From Arthrobacter sp. 18067 (GTDB lineage: Bacteria > Actinomycetota > Actinomycetes > Actinomycetales > Micrococcaceae): a DNA stretch of 64,000 nucleotides. The first letter of the stretch is position 1; the number at the start of each line of letters is the position of its first letter. The translations under genes and the position numbers were made by a program. The stretch is taken from contig NZ_CACSJJ010000001.1 in NCBI RefSeq assembly GCF_902706295.1, positions 186,001-250,000 on the forward strand, written 5' to 3'. Below are positions 27,665 to 35,930 of the stretch, in pieces. The notes below the pieces were generated by a model that worked only from the letters and a program-made list of their open reading frames with translations, was not told where the DNA came from and did no database searches.

Positions 27665-28960
27665 TTACCACTGCTCGTGCTGCGGGTACAGCGGGAAGTC
27701 AGCGGCCAGTTTGTCGACGCGTGCCTGGAGGGACTCGACGTCGGCGGCGGCGCCCGCCTTCAGCGCAGTGGCGATGATCTCTGCAACCTCGGTGAACTCG
27801 GTGGCACCGAATCCGCGGGTAGCCAGTGCAGGCGTACCGATGCGGAGGCCGGAGGTGACCATCGGCGGGCGGGGGTCGAACGGAACAGCGTTACGGTTCA
27901 CGGTGATGCCCACGGAGTGCAGGAGGTCTTCGGCCTGCTGGCCGTCCAGCTGCGAGTTGCGCAGGTCAACCAGGACCAAGTGAACGTCGGTACCGCCGGT
28001 GAGGACAGAGACGCCGGCTTCGGCGACGTCGGACTGGTTCAGGCGGTCAGCGATGATCTTGGCACCTTCGAGGACGCGCTCCTGGCGCTCCTTGAACTCT
28101 TCGCTGCCGGCGATCTTGAAGGCAACAGCCTTCGCGGCGATGACGTGCATGAGCGGGCCGCCCTGCTGGCCGGGGAAGACGTTGGAGTTGAGCTTCTTGG
28201 CCCACTCCTGCTTGGCCAGAATCACACCGGAACGCGGACCTGCGAGGGTCTTGTGCACAGTGGAGGTGACGACGTCGGAGTACGGGACCGGGCTCGGGTG
28301 CAGGCCGGCTGCAACCAGGCCGGCGAAGTGTGCCATGTCCGTCCAGAGAAGCGCGCCAACTTCGTCGGCAATGGAGCGGAAGGCAGCGAAGTCGAGGTGG
28401 CGGGGGTAAGCCGACCAACCAGCGATGATGACCTGCGGCTTCTCGGCGATGGCCTGCTCGCGGAGCTTGTCCATGTCAATGCGGAAGTTGTCTTCTTCAA
28501 CCTGGTAAGCAGCTACGTTGTAGAGCTTGCCGGAGAAGTTGAGCTTCATACCGTGGGTCAGGTGGCCACCGTGTGCCAGGGACAGGCCAAGGATCTTGTC
28601 GCCCGGAGTGATCATTGCGGAGAGCGCAGCGGCGTTTGCCTGTGCACCGGAGTGCGGCTGCACGTTGGCGTACTCGGCGCCGAACAGTTCCTTGACGCGG
28701 TCGATGGCGAGCTGCTCAGCGATGTCGACGTATTCACAACCGCCGTAGTAGCGGCGGCCCGGGTAACCCTCGGCGTACTTGTTGGTCAGGACGGAGCCCT
28801 GGGCTTCCATGACGGCGCGGGGGGCGAAGTTTTCGGACGCAATCATTTCCAGGGTTCCGCGCTGGCGGCCAAGTTCCTGGTTGAGGACTGCTGCGATCTC
28901 GGGATCGAGATCGGCAAGCGACTGGTTGCTGACAGACGCGGAAGTGGTTGTGGTAGTCAC
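27665..28960 (-). CDS. glyA: Serine hydroxymethyltransferase
   Basis: PLP enzyme of 431 residues converting serine plus THF to glycine plus 5,10-methylene-THF. Motifs: [35 protein letters not shown] and the PLP-lysine segment [16 protein letters not shown] at 28960 is chosen because AGGAG lies 7 nt upstream; the TTG at 28981 is upstream of that ribosome site. The 5' region holds a ZTP riboswitch, so expression responds to 10-formyl-THF shortage. It supplies one-carbon units used by FolD and PurU nearby. Confidence 0.97.
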   Translation of the reverse strand: MTTTTTSASVSNQSLADLDPEIAAVLNQELGRQRGTLEMIASENFAPRAVMEAQGSVLTNKYAEGYPGRRYYGGCEYVDIAEQLAIDRVKELFGAEYANVQPHSGAQANAAALSAMITPGDKILGLSLAHGGHLTHGMKLNFSGKLYNVAAYQVEEDNFRIDMDKLREQAIAEKPQVIIAGWSAYPRHLDFAAFRSIADEVGALLWTDMAHFAGLVAAGLHPSPVPYSDVVTSTVHKTLAGPRSGVILAKQEWAKKLNSNVFPGQQGGPLMHVIAAKAVAFKIAGSEEFKERQERVLEGAKIIADRLNQSDVAEAGVSVLTGGTDVHLVLVDLRNSQLDGQQAEDLLHSVGITVNRNAVPFDPRPPMVTSGLRIGTPALATRGFGATEFTEVAEIIATALKAGAAADVESLQARVDKLAADFPLYPQHEQW

Positions 28961-29079
28961 GGAGATCTCCTGGCTAGGCAACGGGTGGTGCTACAGGTCA
29001 GGCTACCGGCAGCAGCATTCCCGCGTCCCATTATTGACGGAGGGATCGGTCACGTGCGTGCAGCGGTAAGACATGACCC

Positions 29080-29156
29080 TCGGCCCAGGCGTACGATCCG
29101 TGGTCTTCATGATTGCCGCTCCCTGGTGGTAGTCCACCCAACGCCAGTTGCGACCC
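29080..29156 (-). promoter_or_regulatory. ZTP (pfl) riboswitch upstream of glyA
   Basis: On the minus strand the conserved pfl elements occur in order: GGGTCGCAACTGGCG (29156-29142), the hairpin GGTGGACTACCACC (29138-29125), AGGGAGCGGC (29124-29115), a linker, and the 3' element CGCCTGGGCCGA (29091-29080). The arrangement and wording match the ZTP aptamer, which senses the purine intermediate ZTP/ZMP that accumulates when 10-formyl-THF is scarce and is typical before glyA, folD and purH. About 120 nt lie between the aptamer and the glyA start for the expression platform, whose switch mechanism was not resolved. Confidence 0.87.
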
Positions 29157-29183
29157 GTTAACAGTACAACAACGCAGCACGGG

Positions 29184-29196
29184 TAGGCTTGATCGT
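29184..29196 (+). promoter_or_regulatory. -10 box directly before purU (leaderless start)
   Basis: TAGGCT (29184-29189) ends 7 nt before the GTG at 29197 and no ribosome site is present, so the transcript probably begins at the start codon. The divergent glyA promoter must lie in the same 40 bp. Confidence 0.55.
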
Positions 29197-30048
29197 GTGA
29201 CTGAATCCACCGCTTTCGTAGTAACACTTTCCTGCCCCGACCGCCCCGGCATCGTCCACGCGGTAGCCGGAGCCCTGCTGGAGGCTGGCTGCAATATCGC
29301 CGATTCCCAGCAGTACGGAAGCCCCAGCACAGGCAATTTTTTCATGCGCGTGGAGGCATCGACGTCGTCCTCCCAGGACGAATTGGCGACCGCGCTGCGT
29401 CCGGTAGCCGAATCGTTCGGTATGACCTGGCAGATCAATCCTGTTGGCGAGAAGGTCCGCACCATCATCCTGTGTTCCAAGGACGCGCACTGCCTGAACG
29501 ACCTCCTGTTCCAGCAGCGCACCGGGACCCTGCCCATCGACGTGCCGGCCATCGTGTCCAACCACCGGGACCTTGAGTCGTTGGCGGAGTTCTACGGCAT
29601 CCCGTTCCACCACATCCCGGTGACGCCGGAAACCAAGCCCCAGGCCGAGGCGCAGCTCCTGAAGCTCATCGCCGAACACGACGTGGAACTGACCGTCCTG
29701 GCCCGGTACATGCAGGTCCTCTCCAACGATCTCTGCACGGAGTTGAACGGCAAGGCCATCAACATCCACCACTCATTCCTTCCCTCCTTCAAGGGCGCCA
29801 AGCCGTACCACCAGGCCCACGCCCGCGGTGTGAAGATCATCGGCGCCACAGCCCACTATGTGACGGCGGACCTGGACGAGGGGCCGATCATCGAGCAGGA
29901 AGTCATCCGCGTTGACCACGCCCGCACGGCTGCCCAGTTCGTCCAGATGGGCCGCGACGTCGAAGGCCGTACGCTGACCCAAGCAGTTCAGTGGCACGCC
30001 GAACACCGCGTGCTCCTGGACGGCACCCGGACCGTGGTGTTCAACTAA
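29197..30048 (+). CDS. purU: Formyltetrahydrofolate deformylase
   Basis: Enzyme of 283 residues releasing formate from 10-formyl-THF. The N-terminal ACT domain (FVVTLSCPDRPGIVHAVAGA) binds regulators such as glycine or methionine; the catalytic domain has SNHRDLESLAEFYGIPF, NIHHSFLPSFKGAKPY and ADLDEGPIIEQ, as in PurU. GTG at 29197 follows a -10 box at leaderless distance; the frame to 29113 would overlap the riboswitch. It is divergent from glyA, and the pair balance one-carbon units. Confidence 0.95.
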   Translation: MTESTAFVVTLSCPDRPGIVHAVAGALLEAGCNIADSQQYGSPSTGNFFMRVEASTSSSQDELATALRPVAESFGMTWQINPVGEKVRTIILCSKDAHCLNDLLFQQRTGTLPIDVPAIVSNHRDLESLAEFYGIPFHHIPVTPETKPQAEAQLLKLIAEHDVELTVLARYMQVLSNDLCTELNGKAINIHHSFLPSFKGAKPYHQAHARGVKIIGATAHYVTADLDEGPIIEQEVIRVDHARTAAQFVQMGRDVEGRTLTQAVQWHAEHRVLLDGTRTVVFN

Positions 30049-30057
30049 CGCCGCTCC

Positions 30058-30069
30058 TATGCTGAGGGT
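30058..30069 (+). promoter_or_regulatory. -10 box before methyltransferase (leaderless start)
   Basis: TATGCT (30058-30063) ends 6 nt before the ATG at 30070, with no Shine-Dalgarno sequence besides GAGGG, which touches the start codon. It suggests a promoter separate from purU. Confidence 0.5.
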
Positions 30070-30735
30070 ATGCACGGCATTCCCGAGGCCGACCACGAAG
30101 GCGACCTGGCTGCCTTCTACGACCGCCAGGCTCCGGTCCGGAACACCCGCGCGCTGACGCCGCATCGGGTTCGATGCCGGGAATGGTTCATCCGGCTGCT
30201 GAAGACCGAACACCGGCATTCATTGTTCGAGCTCGGCTGCGGCACGGGTATTGAGGGCGTGGAGTTCGTCCGCGCCGGTCTGCACTACACCGGGGTGGAC
30301 CTGTCCTCGGAGAGTGTTCATGTGGCGTGCTCGGCCGGGCTGGAGGCCTCGGTTGCGAGCGGACGAAGCCTGCCGTTTAAGGCTTCAGTCTTCGACGCTG
30401 TCTGGACAATGAGCACCCTCCTGCACGTCCCCAACAGCGGAATCCACGACGTCGTCCGCGAACTTGTGCGGGTGGCCGCACCTGGTGCGCCAATCGCCGT
30501 CGGGCTCTGGTCAGGTGAGGACTGCGAGGTCCTCAATCCGGAGGACCTCGACGAACCGCGGCGATTCTTCAGCCGCCGCAGCGACGACACCGTGCGCAGG
30601 ATTTTCGGTGAGCACGGCTCGATTGAGCATTTCCGCACGTGGCCGGAAGGTGTGGGCGTGGAGTCGGGTCCGGGTGCGGGCAACTGGGTGCAGCACTACC
30701 AATTCCTGGTCCTCCGCACCCCCGCACCCAACTGA
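30070..30735 (+). CDS. Class I SAM-dependent methyltransferase
   Basis: Protein of 221 residues. Motif I is LFELGCGTGIEGVEF, the acidic motif II is YTGVDLSSESV, and post-motif LPFKASVFDAVWTMSTLLHV fits methyltransferase type 11. The substrate is unknown. The stop TGA lies inside the 66-bp repeat element that begins at 30727, so insertion of that element may have set the C-terminus. No Shine-Dalgarno site at proper distance; probably leaderless. Confidence 0.85.
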   Translation: MHGIPEADHEGDLAAFYDRQAPVRNTRALTPHRVRCREWFIRLLKTEHRHSLFELGCGTGIEGVEFVRAGLHYTGVDLSSESVHVACSAGLEASVASGRSLPFKASVFDAVWTMSTLLHVPNSGIHDVVRELVRVAAPGAPIAVGLWSGEDCEVLNPEDLDEPRRFFSRRSDDTVRRIFGEHGSIEHFRTWPEGVGVESGPGAGNWVQHYQFLVLRTPAPN

Positions 30736-30792
30736 GTCGCATTTGCGCGCGTTTTGAGCACTCATATCCCGCTCAGCTGCGACCTACTTGGG
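30727..30792. repeat. 66-bp imperfect palindromic intergenic repeat, copy 1
   Basis: Begins CCCAACTGAGTCGCA and ends TGCGACCTACTTGGG; these 15-nt ends are complementary at 12 positions. A copy of exactly the same length lies at 60615-60680 (opposite orientation), identical in 47 of 66 positions by hand alignment, with both ends best conserved. It spans the methyltransferase stop codon and ends 4 nt before the -10 box of the carbonic anhydrase gene. Confidence 0.75.
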
Positions 30793-30808
30793 AACTAAGC
30801 TGGGCTGC

Positions 30809-31327
30809 ATGGCTCCCTCTTACACTTTCGCCGGGGACACCCCGGCCATCCATGAATCCGCCTTCGTGGCACCCACTGCGTCCATCATCGGCAAGGCCAC
30901 GTTGGCCCAGGACTCCAGCGCCTTCTACGGCGTATCCGTCCGCGCGGACACGGCTGCGATCAGCGTCGGCGCGGGTTCGAACCTCCAGGACAACGTAGTC
31001 CTCCACGCCGACCCGGGCTTCCCCTGCACAGTGGGCGAGCGCGTCTCCGTGGGGCACAGCGCAGTCGTCCACGGGTGCACTGTGGAGGACGACTGCCTCA
31101 TCGGAATGAGCGCCACCATCCTCAACGGCGCAGTGATTGGCACGGGCTCGCTCATTGCTGCCGGCGCGGTGGTGTTGGAGGGCACGGTCGTTCCCCCGCG
31201 CTCACTCGTGGCTGGCGTGCCCGCAAAGGTCCGCCGTAAACTCACCGACGAGGAATTCGAGGGCGTGAAGCACAACGCAGCCCACTACAAGGAACTCGCG
31301 GCGGCACACAGGGAAATGCACGCTTAA
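30809..31327 (+). CDS. Gamma-carbonic anhydrase-like hexapeptide protein
   Basis: Left-handed beta-helix protein of 172 residues with repeated hexapeptides (IIGKATLAQD, VSVGHSAVVHGCTVEDDCLIG, NGAVIGTGSLIAAGAVV). The zinc-type histidines are in VVLHADPG, VGHSAVVHG, giving three His as in Cam/YrdA. It may hydrate CO2 or be a structural relative. ATG at 30809 is preceded by TAAGCT (30796-30801) at 7 nt, a leaderless arrangement; the GTG/ATG frame to 30788 would sit before this box. Confidence 0.88.
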   Translation: MAPSYTFAGDTPAIHESAFVAPTASIIGKATLAQDSSAFYGVSVRADTAAISVGAGSNLQDNVVLHADPGFPCTVGERVSVGHSAVVHGCTVEDDCLIGMSATILNGAVIGTGSLIAAGAVVLEGTVVPPRSLVAGVPAKVRRKLTDEEFEGVKHNAAHYKELAAAHREMHA

Positions 31328-31334
31328 CGCCGAA

Positions 31335-31361
31335 TGCGGGGCCCGCTCTGCAGGCCCCGCA
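31335..31361. terminator. Hairpin between convergent genes
   Basis: TGCGGGGCC (31335-31343) pairs with 31353-31361 around a 9-nt loop, just after the carbonic anhydrase stop (31327) and before the stop of the convergent monooxygenase gene (31373). Confidence 0.6.
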
Positions 31362-31372
31362 ACGTAAAGGGC

Positions 31373-33076
31373 CTAGTCCAGGGAGATCGGGCCCAACTCG
31401 TCCAACAGCTCGCCCGGTCCGGGGTTCCCTGCAGCGGACGAACCACCCAGGTGGTTCAGCACACCCCACACAGCATTGAGGCCCGTGGTCACGGCACCCT
31501 CGGCCCAGCCGGCAGTGAAGGAAACGTCGTCTCCGGCGAGGAAGATGCCGCGCTGGCTCTCCGGCAATTGGTCCTGTTTGAAGTGGGTGAACAGCCGCTG
31601 CTGGTAGCGGTAGTGCCCGGGCAGGTTGGCCTTGAAAGCGCCCATGAAGTTGGGGTCGGCCTCCCACGACACGGTGATCGGCTGCCCAACGATGTGGCTG
31701 GCAATGTCCACGCCCGGGTAGATCTGTTCCAGCGAGTGGAGCATCAGCTTCACGCGCTCTTCGGCGCTGAGCGCGAGCCACTTCAGGGCGTCATCGTTCC
31801 AGGTGTAGGACAGGAGGATGACAGCGGGCTTGTCCGGGCCGTCGTCGAGCAAGTACGTTGCCCGGTTGAGGCGGTCGGTGAGCGTCATTGACAGGACTTC
31901 GCGGCCTGTCTCCGGGTCGATGTCCTTCCAGAACGGCCGGTCCACCATCACGAACGTCTTGGACGACTGCATATAGTGCGAGCGCTCGATGGCGGTCCAC
32001 AGCTCGGCCGGGAACAGCGCTTCCTCTGTGTGGATGCGAGTGGACAGCAGCCACGACTGGCAGGTGGTTACGACGGCCTGGTACGTGGCTTCGCGACCCC
32101 AGTTTTCGCGGACCAGGAGGTCGCCGTTCTCTGCCCGGCGGATGTTGTCCACGGCTCCGCGGGGCGAACCGGAGTGGAGCGACGCGAGCGAGGTGCCCTC
32201 CGGCCAGTACTTAAGGCCCGACGGCGCGTGGTTCCAGAGTGCCTCGGGGAGCCTTTGCGCCCCTCCCGCGATGGAGCGGTGCTGGTCATCCGCGTCCGTG
32301 TAGACAACGCGGAGGATTTCAAGGATGGAGTTGGGGAAGTCGGTGTCCCAGCCACCGGTGCCGAACCCCACTTGCCCGAACGCTTCGCGGTGCGCGAAGC
32401 CGGCTTCCTTGAAGGACTTGCTGGCCGCGATGAAGCCGTAGAAGGTCTGTTCGTCGAGCTCCGGGAGCAGGGCGTTCCAGAGTTCCTTGATCCGCTTGGT
32501 GTCGCGGGCTTTGATGGCTTCCTGCATTTCGGCGAAGGCTGCGCCGTCATTGACTGCTGCCTTCCAGGCGTCGGCCACTTCGCGGAAGAATTCCGGCAAC
32601 TCATCGGCCGTCGTGGCGTAGTGCTTCTTGCCCGCCAGCTCGATCACGGTGCTGGACGTGGCCGGCGCCATGGGGTTGGGAAACTCGTTGGTGTCCAGGC
32701 CGAGCAGGTCCACGTAGTGGTAGAAGGCCTTGCCGGAGACCGGGAAGCGCATGCCGCCAAGGTCCGCCACGACACCGGGAGCCGACGGGAAGCTGGCCGT
32801 CCGGAGGCGGCCACCGATCTGGTCGGCCTCGTAGATGACCGGCTTGAGGCCGAGCTTCATGAGTTCATACGCAGTGACCAGCCCGGACAGGCCTGCGCCG
32901 ATGATGGCCACCTCCGTGCCGTATAGCTCTTCGGGGACTGAGCCCAAGCCGTCCGGGTGCGCCAGATAGTGGTCATAGCTGAAGGGGAAGTCCGGGTTCA
33001 GCATGGTGATAGGTGCTTGCGCGGCTGCGTCTGCGGCGCGGGCATCGACGGCGGGGAGTTCAGTGGCGATGGTCAT
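31373..33076 (-). CDS. davB: Flavin amino-acid 2-monooxygenase, DavB-like
   Basis: FAD enzyme of 567 residues in the monoamine-oxidase superfamily. Dinucleotide motif EVAIIGAGLSGLVTAYELMK, second FAD segment IGGRLRTASF, and C-terminal IFLAGDDVSFTAGWAEGA are intact. Long stretches (ADLGGMRFPVSGKAFYHYVD, MQSSKTFVMVDRPFWKDIDP, TVSWEADPNFMGAFKANLPG) read closely like my recollection of Pseudomonas lysine 2-monooxygenase DavB, which oxidatively decarboxylates L-lysine to 5-aminovaleramide. In Arthrobacter and Streptomyces an analogous enzyme acts on arginine, so lysine or arginine is possible. The start overlaps the permease stop (ATGA); the amidase partner is at 37521-38324. Confidence 0.83.
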   Translation of the reverse strand: MTIATELPAVDARAADAAAQAPITMLNPDFPFSYDHYLAHPDGLGSVPEELYGTEVAIIGAGLSGLVTAYELMKLGLKPVIYEADQIGGRLRTASFPSAPGVVADLGGMRFPVSGKAFYHYVDLLGLDTNEFPNPMAPATSSTVIELAGKKHYATTADELPEFFREVADAWKAAVNDGAAFAEMQEAIKARDTKRIKELWNALLPELDEQTFYGFIAASKSFKEAGFAHREAFGQVGFGTGGWDTDFPNSILEILRVVYTDADDQHRSIAGGAQRLPEALWNHAPSGLKYWPEGTSLASLHSGSPRGAVDNIRRAENGDLLVRENWGREATYQAVVTTCQSWLLSTRIHTEEALFPAELWTAIERSHYMQSSKTFVMVDRPFWKDIDPETGREVLSMTLTDRLNRATYLLDDGPDKPAVILLSYTWNDDALKWLALSAEERVKLMLHSLEQIYPGVDIASHIVGQPITVSWEADPNFMGAFKANLPGHYRYQQRLFTHFKQDQLPESQRGIFLAGDDVSFTAGWAEGAVTTGLNAVWGVLNHLGGSSAAGNPGPGELLDELGPISLD

Positions 33077-34599
33077 GAGTTTGCTGCTTTCACAGGTTCC
33101 GGGCTCACGGCCCTGGTGGTTAGTTCACGGTAGTCCTGCTCGCTGAGCGCGGCTACCTTGGAGTTCCGGCGTCCGTAGCCGAAGTAGATGGCGATGCCCA
33201 CCAGCATCCACACGCCGAAGGTGATCCACGTGTCGGCGCCCAGGTTGAGCATCAGGTAGGCACACATCAACGTGCCCAGGATGGGAGTGATCGGGTACAG
33301 CGGGACCCGGAAGCTCCGCTCAAGATCGGGGCGGTTACGCCTCAGATAGATGACCGCGACGTTGACCAGGGCGAAGGCAAAGAGCGTGCCGATGCTGGTT
33401 GCGTCCGCCAGCGCACCAAGCGGGACCAAGCCTGCGGTGAGGGCGACGGCGGTACCAATGATCAGTGTTCCGGCCACCGGAGTGCCGGTACGGCGGGAAA
33501 CGCGGCCGAAGACCTTGGGAACCATGCCATCGCGGGACATGGAGAGCATGATGCGGGTTTGGCCGTAAAGGACGGTCAGCACGATGCTGGCGATGGCCAG
33601 GACGGCGCCGATGGAGAAGACCAAGGCGATCCACGGCTGGCCGGTGATCTCGTGCAGGATCTGTACCAGGGCAGCTTCCGTACCGTCGAACCAGTCCCAG
33701 GGGCGGGCTCCGATGGCTGCGACGGCAACCAGGACGTAGATGCTGGTGACGATCACCATGGAGAGCATGATGGCCCTGGGCAGGTCGCGCTTGGGGTTTT
33801 TCGCTTCCTCGCCGGCGGTGGAGGCGGCGTCAAAACCAATGTAAGAGAAGAAGACGCTGGACGCGGCAGCAGAAACACCAGCGGCGCCCATGGGCAGGAG
33901 TGGCTCGAAGTTACCGGCATTGAAGGCGGTGAAAGCCACAGCGCAGAAGAAGATCAGAATGCCCACCTTGATGATGACGATCGCCGTGTTGATCCACGCG
34001 CTCTCACGGGCACCGCGCACCAGCAGGATCATGGCCAGCACCACGATGACCATCGCGGGGAGGTTGACTATGCCACCATCGCCCGGCGGCTGGCTCACTG
34101 CGTCCGGCAGGAACTGTCCGAAGGCGGCCAAGGTTTCGTTGACGTACTGCCCCGCGCCCACGGCAACAGCCGCCACGGAGACTGCGTACTCCAGCACGAG
34201 GCACCAACCACAGATCCAGGCCATGCCCTCGCCCATGGTGGCGTAGGAGTAGGAGTAGCTGGATCCTGCCACGGGGACCAGCCCGGCCATCTCGGCGTAC
34301 GAAACCGCCGACAGGAGGGCTGCCAAACCGGCGATGACGAAGGAGATCCAAATAGCCGGCCCGGCCAGCGGCACGGACTCGCCAAGGATGACCAGGATGC
34401 CGGTGCCGAGGGTGGCGCCAACGCTGATCATGGTCAGCTGGAGGACGCCGAAGCTGCGGACCAGCGGCGTACCGCCTTCGCTGCTTCCGGCCTCGCTGAC
34501 CATCTGGCCAATGGGCTTGCGGCGCAGAAGCTGGGCTCCGAGGCTCGGCCTCGTGGCGCTCACCGCCGCTTGGTTTTTGGTGTTCACAGGCACAGTCAC
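33073..34599 (-). CDS. APC-superfamily amino acid permease
   Basis: Permease of 508 residues with twelve or more membrane helices. The APC signature is at helix 1, GATLGTGILVILGE, and helix 6 (FFSYIGFDAASTAGEEAKNP). This pattern fits the cationic amino acid transporter group. GTG at 34599 is chosen, with GAAGGGA 8 nt upstream; the ORF continues to 34659 without a ribosome site. It is first in a two-gene operon with the DavB-like monooxygenase, so it probably imports that enzyme's substrate, lysine or arginine. Confidence 0.9.
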   Translation of the reverse strand: MTVPVNTKNQAAVSATRPSLGAQLLRRKPIGQMVSEAGSSEGGTPLVRSFGVLQLTMISVGATLGTGILVILGESVPLAGPAIWISFVIAGLAALLSAVSYAEMAGLVPVAGSSYSYSYATMGEGMAWICGWCLVLEYAVSVAAVAVGAGQYVNETLAAFGQFLPDAVSQPPGDGGIVNLPAMVIVVLAMILLVRGARESAWINTAIVIIKVGILIFFCAVAFTAFNAGNFEPLLPMGAAGVSAAASSVFFSYIGFDAASTAGEEAKNPKRDLPRAIMLSMVIVTSIYVLVAVAAIGARPWDWFDGTEAALVQILHEITGQPWIALVFSIGAVLAIASIVLTVLYGQTRIMLSMSRDGMVPKVFGRVSRRTGTPVAGTLIIGTAVALTAGLVPLGALADATSIGTLFAFALVNVAVIYLRRNRPDLERSFRVPLYPITPILGTLMCAYLMLNLGADTWITFGVWMLVGIAIYFGYGRRNSKVAALSEQDYRELTTRAVSPEPVKAANS

Positions 34600-34683
34600 C
34601 CTTGACGTCCCTTCAAAGTAGTTTCGATTTCCCCTCCACAAGACTGGCATGTGAGCCACCTCTCACCGCGGTGCAAAATGACC

Positions 34684-34689
34684 TATAGT
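34684..34689 (+). promoter_or_regulatory. -10 box before alr (leaderless start)
   Basis: TATAGT ends 8 nt before the alr ATG at 34698, and no ribosome site lies between. The 98-bp gap to the divergent permease also must hold that operon's promoter. Confidence 0.5.
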
Positions 34690-34697
34690 GTTCAACC

Positions 34698-35930
34698 ATG
34701 AGACGTAATGCACACTATCAAGCGGCTGCCCCGGCAGCCCTTTCCGGACAGGTCACTGTGGACCTGTCTGCTATTTCAGACAATGTCAAAGCCTTGAAAA
34801 AGCGCACCGAAGCGCCCCACTTCATGGCTGTGGTGAAGGGCAACGCCTATGGCCACGGGTTGGTGGAAGTGGCCCGCACAGCAGTGGATTCCGGGGCAGA
34901 TTGGCTCGGAACCGCACAGCTCACCGAAGCCATCGCGCTCCGCCAAGCGGGTATCACGGTACCTATCCTTTCGTGGCTGTATCTGGCATCCCAGACAAGT
35001 TCCACCATCCTTGAGGCGCTTGAAAACGACATCGATGTGTCCCTCGGAAGCGTCAACCAACTGGAGGTACTGGCAGGCATCGCCAAAAGCCTTGGCCGTC
35101 CCGCCGTCGTACACCTGGAACTGGACAGCGGCCTGAGCCGCGGCGGTGCACGCAAGGAAGATTGGGCCGAACTCGTGGCCGAGGCCAGAAGGGCCGAACT
35201 GGAGGGGACCCTCCGTGTCCGCGGTCTGTGGACCCACCTCGCATGGGCGGATGTGCCTGCCCACCCAGGAAACGCCACCGCCGTCGCGGAGTTCGAGGAT
35301 GCTGTCAGGGAGGCACGCGAAGCCGGACTTACCCCCGAACTCCGGCACGTTTCCAGCTCCGCGAACATCCTGGACCGGCCCGAATTCCACTTCGACATGG
35401 TCCGTGCCGGGCTCGCCATCTACGGCCTCGCACCAGCTGACCACCTCAACCCGGCGGACTTCGGCCTGCGGCCGGCGCTCAGTGTGACGGCGCCCCTGGT
35501 CATGGTCAAAAAGGTCCCGGCCGGGACAGGCGTGAGCTACGAACACCAGGCCATCACCTATGAGCCGCGCTACCTGGGCCTCATCCCGCTTGGCTATGCG
35601 GACGGCATTCCCAAGGGCATCAGCGGCCGATCCGTGGTGAACATCGCGGGCCGCAGCGTGCCGGTGATTGGAAAGGTTTGCATGGACCAGTTCATGGTGG
35701 ACCTCGGCCCGGATGCTTCCGGGATAGACGTCGGAGACACTGCCGTTTTGTTCGGCGATCCGGCCAACGGGGCGGCGAGCGCCGACGACTGGGGTGCTGC
35801 GATCGGCAGCCACGGGGACGAGATCATCAACAGGATCGCGCCCCGCCTCCCCAGGGCGTACGCAACCAGTGCATACCGGTGCCCCGACTACCAGGAGCCG
35901 GCAGCCGCCGGGCAGGGCAATGTCGCCTGA
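34698..35930 (+). CDS. alr: Alanine racemase family protein
   Basis: PLP fold-III racemase of 410 residues. The PLP lysine is Lys47 in AVVKGNAYGHG; the second catalytic residue is the Tyr of GVSYEHQ; the C-terminal beta domain has CMDQFMVDLG. It normally makes D-Ala for peptidoglycan. The placement between an amino-acid oxidase/permease operon and a PucR regulator, with which it overlaps by 11 nt, raises the possibility of a catabolic or broad-specificity racemase acting on the same basic amino acid. A second alr elsewhere would support that. Confidence 0.9.
   Translation: MRRNAHYQAAAPAALSGQVTVDLSAISDNVKALKKRTEAPHFMAVVKGNAYGHGLVEVARTAVDSGADWLGTAQLTEAIALRQAGITVPILSWLYLASQTSSTILEALENDIDVSLGSVNQLEVLAGIAKSLGRPAVVHLELDSGLSRGGARKEDWAELVAEARRAELEGTLRVRGLWTHLAWADVPAHPGNATAVAEFEDAVREAREAGLTPELRHVSSSANILDRPEFHFDMVRAGLAIYGLAPADHLNPADFGLRPALSVTAPLVMVKKVPAGTGVSYEHQAITYEPRYLGLIPLGYADGIPKGISGRSVVNIAGRSVPVIGKVCMDQFMVDLGPDASGIDVGDTAVLFGDPANGAASADDWGAAIGSHGDEIINRIAPRLPRAYATSAYRCPDYQEPAAAGQGNVA

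Noticed and set aside
27593..29161. 522-codon open frame antisense to glyA
   Set aside because: Covers SHMT catalytic motifs on the other strand; its translation is Val/Gly/Asp-rich low complexity.
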